In this document: positions 5,769-10,339 of the stretch, one piece after another
How positions within the stretch are numbered: position 1 is the first letter of the stretch
Layout of the letters: each line of letters opens with the position of its first letter
From: a bacterium
GTDB taxonomy: Bacteria > Patescibacteriota > Saccharimonadia > Saccharimonadales > UBA4665
DNA: 10,339 bases
Assembly: GCA_021788675.1 (NCBI GenBank)
Contig: JAJYKI010000020.1
Coordinates: forward strand, 1 to 10,339
Reading direction: 5' to 3'
Translations under genes and position numbers: made by a program
The notes under the pieces: generated by a model
The model's input: the letters and a program-made list of their open reading frames with translations, nothing else
Told to the model about the DNA's origin: nothing
The model's database searches: none

Positions 5769-6977
5769 ATGAGTCAACAGATCGTTGTTTATGGTGCTTC
5801 GTGGTGTCCCGACTGTCATCGCAGCCGGACTTTCTTAGACGGTCATAACATTGGTTATGAATGGATAGATATAGACGAAGACCCGGCTGCCGCCGATAAA
5901 GTAGCCGAAATAAACCACGGTAACAAGACTATTCCAACGATCATCTTTCCGGATAAATCAATTTTGGTTGAGCCGTCCGACAAGGCGCTGGAAGAGAAAC
6001 TGGTCGATCTTGGCATAATGAAAGCCGATGTCCAAAAACAACCGCCCGTCGTCACCCATGACGTTGTCATGATCGGTGCCGGTCCGGCAGCATTAACAGC
6101 AGCTATTTATACGACTAGAGAAGATATCGACACGCTATTATTTGAAAAAGGCGTCGTAGGTGGACTGGCGGCTGTCACCGACGTGATTGATAACTATCCC
6201 GGTTTCGCCAACGGCGTGCACGGCCTCGAATTGGCCGAAAGCTTAAGGGGCCAAGCCGAACGTTTCGGAGCTGTCATTGAACTCGGCGAAGTCATGTCGA
6301 TTAAAGACGAGGGCAAGCTTAAGCGGCTTGAAACCACGTCCGGGGATATGCTGGCCAAAGTAGTTTTGATTGCGACCGGCAGTGACTATAAGAAGACCGG
6401 CGTACCCGGCGAAGCCGAATATTACGCCCGCGGCGTGCATTACTGTGCTACCTGTGACGGCGCTTTCTATCGCGATAAGAAGCTGGCGGTAATCGGCGGC
6501 GGTAATTCAGCCGTACAGGAGTCTATTTTTCTGACCCGTTTCGCGAGTCACATCGATCTATTGGTGCGTTCAAGCGTCAAAGCCAGCGAAGTTTTGCAAG
6601 AAGAGTTGAAAAAATATGTCGACGAAGGCAAAATCACGGTTCATGAGGGTGTTAGACCCAAGGAAATCGTCGGTGACGGTAACGCGGTTAATAAAGTCGT
6701 CGCGATCGATTCCAAGGATCAAGAAATCGTCTATGACGTTGACGGCGTATTTGTGTTTATAGGGCTACTACCTAACACCGGTTTCTTGAAGGCTTCCGGC
6801 GTCGAATTGGATGAAGTCGGCCTGATTAAGACCGACCAAAATCTGCAGACTAATATCAGGGGGGTGTTTGCGGCCGGGGATGTAAGAAGCGGCGCTACCA
6901 TGCAGATTGCCAGTGCCGCCGGCGAAGGCGCGACCGCGGCATTGAAAATCCGGGAGTATCTGGAAGGTAAACTCTAG
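5769..6977 (+). CDS. trxB: Mycoredoxin-like domain fused to thioredoxin reductase
   Basis: This 402-residue flavoprotein has two parts. Residues 1 to about 83 are a redoxin domain with CysProAspCys at 13-16, GlyAsnLysThrIleProThr at 51-57 and a GluProSer later, a pattern I recognise from actinobacterial mycoredoxin. From about 97 to the end is low-molecular-weight thioredoxin reductase: FAD site GlyAlaGlyProAlaAla (103-108), nucleotide site GlyGlyGlyAsnSerAla (243-248), redox CysAlaThrCys (226-229) and the second FAD motif GlyValPheAlaAlaGlyAsp (365-371). The enzyme should take electrons from a nicotinamide cofactor through FAD to its own redoxin domain and to the separate redoxin upstream. 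The HisArgArg...Arg segment that binds the NADPH phosphate reads ValArgSerSerValLysAla (266-272), so NADPH preference is uncertain. AGGAAGG (5754-5760) is its ribosome site. The stop directly abuts that of the converging gene. Confidence 0.93.
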   Translation: MSQQIVVYGASWCPDCHRSRTFLDGHNIGYEWIDIDEDPAAADKVAEINHGNKTIPTIIFPDKSILVEPSDKALEEKLVDLGIMKADVQKQPPVVTHDVVMIGAGPAALTAAIYTTREDIDTLLFEKGVVGGLAAVTDVIDNYPGFANGVHGLELAESLRGQAERFGAVIELGEVMSIKDEGKLKRLETTSGDMLAKVVLIATGSDYKKTGVPGEAEYYARGVHYCATCDGAFYRDKKLAVIGGGNSAVQESIFLTRFASHIDLLVRSSVKASEVLQEELKKYVDEGKITVHEGVRPKEIVGDGNAVNKVVAIDSKDQEIVYDVDGVFVFIGLLPNTGFLKASGVELDEVGLIKTDQNLQTNIRGVFAAGDVRSGATMQIASAAGEGATAALKIREYLEGKL

Positions 6978-7640
6978 CTAAAATTTGGACGGATAGTCGG
7001 TCACAATCGAGCCTACGCCCATGCGCGCCAGTCGTTCGGCCCGCTTGGGATCATTGACTGTAAAGGCTGTTATGTCGTAGCCGCGGTTAGCTAGTGGCCT
7101 GACGTAGCCAACCCATAACCAGCGCTGGTTCATGATTAAGTGCTTGGTATTAAGGCGGCGGGCCCGATGGCCGGCTCTGACGCCTGACCATTGTTCGCTG
7201 ACCGCAATTCTCACTTCCGGCAAAGTACGTTTAACCTGGCTTAAAATATGGAAATCAAACGAACAGATTGTGATGTTTTTGGTATCGAAGCCGCCGTTTA
7301 GAGCCAGTTTAATGACTCCTATGATCGGTTCGATTGGTTCCACCGGCTTTATTTCAATTAAAAGCTTAACTTTATTATGTGCGGTTTTTAAAACCTCTGT
7401 TAGCGTAGCCAGATCGTGCTTAAACGCCTTTAGCTCGCTAAGCGTTGCCGTACGGACAAGCAGCGTACGGTCGCCGACGTTAACATAGTTATCGTGGTTT
7501 AAAACCGGTATCATATCACGGCTGACGCGGACATCAATCTCGACCGCCTCAATCTTATGTTTAATAGCCTGAGCGATGCTGTCTAGTGTGTTTTGCTTAG
7601 CGGGGTCGGACTGTCCACCGCGATGACCGATTATCTTCAT
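6978..7640 (-). CDS. Glycerophosphodiester phosphodiesterase family protein
   Basis: This 220-residue protein is a single-domain GDPD (TIM-barrel) enzyme that hydrolyses glycerophosphodiesters to glycerol 3-phosphate and an alcohol, recycling lipid headgroups. The family residues are present: HisArgGlyGly at 6-9, Glu34 and Asp36 in GluIleAspVal, His49-Asp50, and Glu96/Lys98 in IleGluIleLys. The usual GluAsnThr after the HisArgGly is GlnAsnThr here (16-18), a minor change. The C-terminal ValAsnAspProLys and GlyIle/ValGlySerIleValThrAspTyrPro are also typical. No signal peptide is visible, so it is likely cytoplasmic. The start has no Shine-Dalgarno and a -10-like box lies 8 bases upstream. Its TAG stop touches that of trxB with no base between, leaving no room for a terminator. 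The host-lipid link often proposed for symbionts is only speculation. Confidence 0.92.
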   Translation of the reverse strand: MKIIGHRGGQSDPAKQNTLDSIAQAIKHKIEAVEIDVRVSRDMIPVLNHDNYVNVGDRTLLVRTATLSELKAFKHDLATLTEVLKTAHNKVKLLIEIKPVEPIEPIIGVIKLALNGGFDTKNITICSFDFHILSQVKRTLPEVRIAVSEQWSGVRAGHRARRLNTKHLIMNQRWLWVGYVRPLANRGYDITAFTVNDPKRAERLARMGVGSIVTDYPSKF

Positions 7641-7648
7641 TTAACTAT

Positions 7649-7654
7649 AGTGTA
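7649..7654 (-). promoter_or_regulatory. Possible -10 box of the GDPD gene
   Basis: On the minus strand TACACT ends 8 bases before the GDPD ATG at 7640. It keeps the key first two and last bases of TATAAT, and the spacing matches the leaderless pattern elsewhere in this window. The best -35-like word (TTAACT, 7679-7674) sits at a long 19-base spacing, so this is weak. Confidence 0.35.
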
Positions 7655-7658
7655 CAAT
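7653..7658 (+). promoter_or_regulatory. Possible -10 box of ppa
   Basis: TACAAT matches five of six -10 bases and lies 45 bases before the ppa ATG, leaving a leader of about 38 bases that holds the Shine-Dalgarno. No good -35 is visible. It shares its first two bases with the opposing -10 box on the minus strand. Confidence 0.4.
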
Positions 7659-7688
7659 AGCTTGTGAATCAGCAGTTAAATTAATCAT

Positions 7689-7695
7689 GAGGAGG
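7689..7695 (+). promoter_or_regulatory. Strong Shine-Dalgarno of ppa
   Basis: GAGGAGG ends 8 bases before the ATG at 7704. It fixes the start of the pyrophosphatase and contrasts with the neighbouring genes that have none. Confidence 0.75.
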
Positions 7696-7703
7696 CAAAC
7701 CTT

Positions 7704-8231
7704 ATGCCAGATTTTAATAACGTATTAACCCCCGGAGACATTGATGACGGCCGCCTTAACGCGGTCATTGAAATACCGCAAGGCAGTCATTTAAAGATCG
7801 AATACGATCGTAAACGTGCTTGCTTTATGATTGACCGGGTCGAGCCCAGCATCTATGCCAAACCAGTCAATTACGGTTTTATTCCGGCAACCAAAGACGA
7901 TGACGGCGACGAGTTGGATGTCCTGGTTGTCACCAGCGAGCCGATTCCAACCGGTGTATGGCTGGAGTGCAAATACGTCGGCGTGCTTAAGTTCGAGGAC
8001 GACGGCGAAGGCGACCACAAAATTATCGCCGTTCCGGCCGACGACCGCGACAGCGGTGACAGTATCAATAGTCTGGGTGATTTAGGTGAGCGCTGGCAGC
8101 AAAAGATCGCCGAACACTTCTCGCACTACAAAGACCTTAAAAAACCCGGCACGACTAAAGTTTTAGGCTGGGGAGACGCCGCTGAAGCCAAGCAGGTAAT
8201 CGAAGAGTCAATTCAGCGCTACAAAGGTTAG
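7704..8231 (+). CDS. ppa: Inorganic pyrophosphatase, family I
   Basis: This 175-residue soluble enzyme splits pyrophosphate into two phosphates, pulling forward biosynthetic reactions such as tRNA charging and nucleic acid synthesis. Its length is normal for the bacterial family I hexameric type. Matching residues are Glu23, Lys31, Glu33 in GluIleProGlnGlySerHisLeuLysIleGluTyr, TyrGlyPheIlePro (57-61) and the signature AspGlyAspGluLeuAsp (67-72) that binds magnesium. Later AspAspArgAsp and HisTyrLysAsp (HFSHYKDL) are also standard. The start follows a strong Shine-Dalgarno. It diverges from the GDPD gene across 63 bases and is followed 9 bases later by a NUDIX gene, with which it is likely co-transcribed. 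That pairing makes sense because many NUDIX reactions release pyrophosphate. Confidence 0.96.
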   Translation: MPDFNNVLTPGDIDDGRLNAVIEIPQGSHLKIEYDRKRACFMIDRVEPSIYAKPVNYGFIPATKDDDGDELDVLVVTSEPIPTGVWLECKYVGVLKFEDDGEGDHKIIAVPADDRDSGDSINSLGDLGERWQQKIAEHFSHYKDLKKPGTTKVLGWGDAAEAKQVIEESIQRYKG

Positions 8232-8240
8232 GTCTTTCTG

Positions 8241-8696
8241 GTGCAAGAGCATATAGTTGTTGCTAAGATTTTACTGGTTCATCCACACGAGCCGAAATTA
8301 CTTCTGCTCAGGCGCAGTTCGACCGACCCCAGGCGGCCGGGCCAGTGGGACATTCCCGGCGGTAAATTTGAACCATACCAGGATAGATTACCTTTTAACG
8401 CCGCTATCAGGGAATGCCAGGAAGAAGCCGGCATTGTCATAGGTCCTGATGACTTGAACTTTTTGACTGCCGATCATGAGGAATTTCATGACGCCGACCC
8501 TAAAGTTGTCGACTGGTTGTTTTACTTTGCCAAAAGCGGTACCGATCGGGTCGAATTGAGTTACGAACACGATGATTTTAGGTGGGTAGAGCCCAGTGAA
8601 GCCTTGAGTGGCATGCTAAGTTACGCCCGTCATATTAAGATTTTTGAGTTTGCCCTTAAAAGCGGAGCGCTGAAGCGTTACAAAATTAGTGCTTAA
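8241..8696 (+). CDS. NUDIX hydrolase (MutT-like), GTG start
   Basis: This 151-residue protein resembles MutT/dNTP-type NUDIX hydrolases: ArgArgSerSerThrAspProArgArgProGlyGlnTrpAspIleProGlyGly (24-41) leads into the NUDIX box. The C-terminal half of the box, ArgGluCysGlnGluGluAlaGly (57-64), is intact, including the magnesium-binding glutamates. The middle differs: the segment between GlyGly and ArgGlu is about two residues longer than usual and the GlyGlu step is TyrGln. Such loops vary within the family, so the enzyme is probably active, but its substrate is not evident. The start is GTG at 8241, 9 bases after the ppa stop and with only a weak AAAGG (8223-8227) upstream, so translation may be coupled to ppa. 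No in-frame ATG is nearby that would keep the first beta strand. Confidence 0.88.
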   Translation: MQEHIVVAKILLVHPHEPKLLLLRRSSTDPRRPGQWDIPGGKFEPYQDRLPFNAAIRECQEEAGIVIGPDDLNFLTADHEEFHDADPKVVDWLFYFAKSGTDRVELSYEHDDFRWVEPSEALSGMLSYARHIKIFEFALKSGALKRYKISA

Positions 8697-8719
8697 GCTT
8701 TAATTCAGCTCCATAGTGC

Positions 8720-8728
8720 TGTTATAAT
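8720..8728 (+). promoter_or_regulatory. Extended -10 promoter of gap
   Basis: TGT (8720-8722) is followed by a perfect TATAAT (8723-8728), an ideal extended -10 element. No good -35 is seen. Transcription should start near 8735, giving a leader of about 41 bases that carries AAGGA (8761-8765) 10 bases before the ATG. A short inverted repeat, CAGC (8706-8709) and GCTG (8718-8721), overlaps the upstream edge. The 79-base gap holds no gene. Confidence 0.7.
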
Positions 8729-8775
8729 AGTGTTATATAAACAAAATAAATATCAAAGAAAAGGAAAGCATATAG

Positions 8776-9825
8776 ATGAAAACAAAAGTAGCTATTAACG
8801 GTTTTGGCCGGATTGGTCGTATATCTTTTAGAATCGCGTTTGAGCGTAGCGACATGGAAATCGTCGCCATTAACGACTTGTTCGCAACCAGTATATTAGC
8901 CTATTTGCTATCGCACGACAGTAACTACGGTAATTTTCAGCATAAAGTCGAATTTGACGATAATAGTTTGACGGTTGACGGTAAAAAAATACCGGTATAC
9001 GCCGAAAAAGACCCGACCGTATTACCGTGGCGCGATCTTGGCGTCGACGTGGTCATTGAGTCGACCGGGCACTTTACAACCGCTGAGAAGGCAAAGGCTC
9101 ATATCCAGGCCGGCGCTAAAAAAGTCGTCATTTCCGCCCCGTCCAAAGACGATGAAGTTAAAACAATCGTCATCGGTGCTAATGACAGCGACCTTAAAGA
9201 CGCTGGCGAGATTATCTCGAACGCGTCCTGCACGACTAACTCGGTCGCGGCCGTCATGGATATTCTTGACCGCGAATTCGGAATCGAAAAGGCTATGTTG
9301 ACTACCGTGCACAGCGATACGGCTTCTCAGACACTAACAGACGGACCGGCTAAGGACTTACGTGAAGGTCGGGCGGCGCCGTCCAACATAGTGCCAACGA
9401 CCACCGGTGCGGCTATTGCCGTAACCAGAACCGTGCCTAATTTAGTCGGTAAATTCGACGGCATGAGCGTGCGCGTACCTACTCCGGTCGTAAGTTTAAG
9501 TGATGTTACTATGTTGTTGAAACAATCGACCACTAAAGAAGCCATTAACGACGTTTTGACTAAAGCCTCGCATGATCCTTATTACCAGGGCATTGTCGCG
9601 GTTTCGGATGAGCCTTTAGTAAGCAGTGACTATATCGGTAACAGTAATTCCGGTATCGTTGACCTTGAACTTACCAATGTCGTAGCCGGTAATCTGGCCA
9701 AAGTCGTCGTCTGGTATGACAACGAATGGGGCTACTCGAACCGTTTGGTTGAGCTGGTGGCGGATACCGGTCGTTTGCTAAACGGCGAGTCAGGCGGTAG
9801 TGAGGAGCATTCAAGCGAAGGCTAA
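8776..9825 (+). CDS. gap: Glyceraldehyde-3-phosphate dehydrogenase, phosphorylating
   Basis: This cytoplasmic glycolytic enzyme oxidises glyceraldehyde 3-phosphate with phosphate to 1,3-bisphosphoglycerate. The N-terminal Rossmann motif AsnGlyPheGlyArgIleGlyArg (8-15) and Asp34 at the end of strand two in IleAsnAspLeu point to NAD+ as cofactor. The catalytic Cys152 in SerCysThrThrAsn and His179 are present. The second cysteine often found in CysThrThrAsnCys is Ser here (CTTNS), and the usual Tyr after the catalytic His region is Asp (HisSerAspThr). The late TrpTyrAspAsnGluTrpGlyTyrSerAsnArg is textbook. At 349 residues it is slightly longer than the common 330-340, with an extra C-terminal acidic and Gly/Ser-rich tail after the last helix. 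It has its own promoter and leads a run with rpiB 4 bases downstream. Confidence 0.97.
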   Translation: MKTKVAINGFGRIGRISFRIAFERSDMEIVAINDLFATSILAYLLSHDSNYGNFQHKVEFDDNSLTVDGKKIPVYAEKDPTVLPWRDLGVDVVIESTGHFTTAEKAKAHIQAGAKKVVISAPSKDDEVKTIVIGANDSDLKDAGEIISNASCTTNSVAAVMDILDREFGIEKAMLTTVHSDTASQTLTDGPAKDLREGRAAPSNIVPTTTGAAIAVTRTVPNLVGKFDGMSVRVPTPVVSLSDVTMLLKQSTTKEAINDVLTKASHDPYYQGIVAVSDEPLVSSDYIGNSNSGIVDLELTNVVAGNLAKVVVWYDNEWGYSNRLVELVADTGRLLNGESGGSEEHSSEG

Positions 9826-9829
9826 GGCA

Positions 9830-10276
9830 ATGAAGATATACCTAGGCAGCGATCATAACGGATACGATTTGCGTACTAAGCTAGCCGACTTCTTGCGTCG
9901 TAGCGGCTTTGATGTCGTGGATGAAGGCGATCAGAAACCGGATCCCCAAGATGACTTTCCGGTTTTCGCTTCCCGGGTAGTCAGTGCAATGAAAACGAGC
10001 GACGATGACGATCCGAGAGGTTTGTTAATCTGCGGCAGCGGCCAAGGCATGTGCATGGCCGCCAACCGTCATCGCGGTATCCGGGCGGCATTATGCTGGA
10101 ATGTGATTGAGGCCAGATCAGCACGCAACGACGATAACAGTAACGTGCTCTGCCTAAGCGCTACGTCAACGACCCTTAAAGAAGCCGAACCGATTGTCAT
10201 GACCTGGTTGTCCACTCCCTTTGCCGGGGCGACCAGATTTAACCGTCGCTTATCACAATTGGACGAATTAGCCTAA
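9830..10276 (+). CDS. rpiB: RpiB/LacA-family sugar-phosphate isomerase (probable ribose-5-phosphate isomerase B)
   Basis: The 148-residue protein should interconvert ribose 5-phosphate and ribulose 5-phosphate in the pentose phosphate pathway. The family start MetLysIleTyrLeuGlySerAspHis is clear, and IleCysGlySerGlyGlnGly (67-73) supplies the catalytic Cys68. AlaAlaAsn (77-79) and GlyIleArgAlaAla (83-87) follow, and Arg136 and Arg140 fit the phosphate-binding pair. By my alignment to E. coli RpiB, His99 is replaced by Asp101 (in ArgAsnAspAspAsn) and His134 by Phe137, so the exact substrate or mechanism may differ. The start at 9830 is preferred over a GTG at 9800, which overlaps gap; GAAGG (9817-9821) ends 8 bases before it. 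Only 4 bases separate it from gap, so they form an operon, probably with the next gene. Confidence 0.88.
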   Translation: MKIYLGSDHNGYDLRTKLADFLRRSGFDVVDEGDQKPDPQDDFPVFASRVVSAMKTSDDDDPRGLLICGSGQGMCMAANRHRGIRAALCWNVIEARSARNDDNSNVLCLSATSTTLKEAEPIVMTWLSTPFAGATRFNRRLSQLDELA

Positions 10277-10283
10277 ATAAGTA

Positions 10284-10288
10284 GAGGT
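10284..10288 (+). promoter_or_regulatory. Shine-Dalgarno deciding the TTG start of the next gene
   Basis: GAGGT ends 7 bases before the TTG at 10296. This is the best-spaced ribosome site downstream of rpiB and supports the unusual start codon. Confidence 0.5.
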
Positions 10289-10295
10289 AGTCAGC

Positions 10296-10339
10296 TTGGT
10301 TAGTATTTGCCCGACCATTACGGTCCAAAACATTGAAGA
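10296..10339 (+). CDS. rpe: Probable ribulose-phosphate 3-epimerase, first 14 codons
   Basis: The gene runs off the right edge. From a TTG start the frame reads (Met)ValSerIleCysProThrIleThrValGlnAsnIleGlu, which resembles the N-terminus of CPR-type ribulose-phosphate 3-epimerases (ValIleCysProThrIleThrAla...). That enzyme converts ribulose 5-phosphate to xylulose 5-phosphate and would directly use the product of RpiB, 19 bases upstream. The identification relies on only 14 residues and on context, so another TIM-barrel sugar-phosphate enzyme is possible. Confidence 0.5.
   Translation, partial: MVSICPTITVQNIE

Noticed and set aside
7132..7488. 118-codon plus-strand frame opposite the GDPD gene
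   Set aside because: Its composition is that of an antisense shadow, and the minus strand here encodes a complete GDPD with all catalytic residues.
8692..8722. CTTAAG/AAGCTT and CAGC/GCTG dyads after the second NUDIX gene as a terminator
   Set aside because: The stems are four to six pairs, no T-tract follows, and they overlap the gap promoter instead.
9800..9829. GTG start that would add 10 residues to RpiB
   Set aside because: It overlaps the end of gap, and the family N-terminus MetLysIleTyrLeuGlySerAspHis begins exactly at 9830 with a suitable Shine-Dalgarno.
1..10339. CRISPR array, insertion sequence, prophage or defence system
   Set aside because: No spaced direct repeats, transposase, integrase or terminal inverted repeats were seen; nearly every base is assigned to housekeeping genes.

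Overview
This window looks like chromosomal DNA from a streamlined bacterium. It most resembles Candidatus Saccharibacteria (TM7) or a related member of the Candidate Phyla Radiation (Patescibacteria). That is my inference from the style of the proteins (PheS/PheT, an RpiB with an ArgAsnAspAsp active-site variant, a membrane-anchored FKBP, a redoxin-thioredoxin reductase fusion) and from very tight packing. It does not rest on a marker tree. TGA is the natural stop of pheT and of the first NUDIX gene, and no long reading frame contains an internal TGA, so the code looks standard and not the UGA=Gly code of Absconditabacteria/Gracilibacteria.

Layout: 1-584 (minus) is the N-terminal part of a glycoside hydrolase of the GH63/mannosylglycerate-hydrolase-like type, cut by the window edge. 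A short divergent gap (585-675) carries the promoter of pheS-pheT (676-4266), which encode both subunits of phenylalanyl-tRNA synthetase with a zero-base junction. Then come a NUDIX hydrolase (4301-4747) and a membrane-anchored FKBP peptidyl-prolyl isomerase (4767-5330), each behind its own tightly placed promoter. A 159-base gap holds a good promoter and a 12-bp perfect palindrome. It precedes a dithiol-redox operon: a small NrdH/glutaredoxin-like protein (5490-5738) and a fusion of a mycoredoxin-like domain to thioredoxin reductase (5769-6977). A glycerophosphodiester phosphodiesterase on the minus strand (6978-7640) meets trxB tail to tail with no base between the stop codons. It diverges from inorganic pyrophosphatase (7704-8231), which is followed 9 bases later by a second NUDIX gene (8241-8696). 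The window ends with a carbon-metabolism run: GAPDH (8776-9825), an RpiB-family isomerase (9830-10276) and the first codons of what looks like ribulose-phosphate 3-epimerase (from 10296, TTG start).

How the parts fit: the right end links lower glycolysis (GAPDH) to the non-oxidative pentose phosphate route (RpiB, probable Rpe), consistent with CPR bacteria that move sugar carbon through pentose phosphates. Pyrophosphatase and the two NUDIX proteins handle pyrophosphate and nucleotide by-products. The redox operon probably supplies reducing power to thiol proteins.

The most notable signals are: (i) pheS, the first NUDIX gene and fkbp each have a -10 box only 9-11 bases before the ATG and no Shine-Dalgarno, implying leaderless transcripts, while other genes have strong Shine-Dalgarno sites; (ii) the mycoredoxin-thioredoxin reductase fusion lacks two of the three arginines that normally bind the NADPH phosphate; (iii) a perfect palindrome sits just downstream of the redox operon promoter; (iv) RpiB lacks both usual active-site histidines. 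I saw no rRNA, tRNA, CRISPR, insertion sequence, clear Rho-independent terminator or defence-type novel system. Most of the window is ordinary core metabolism.
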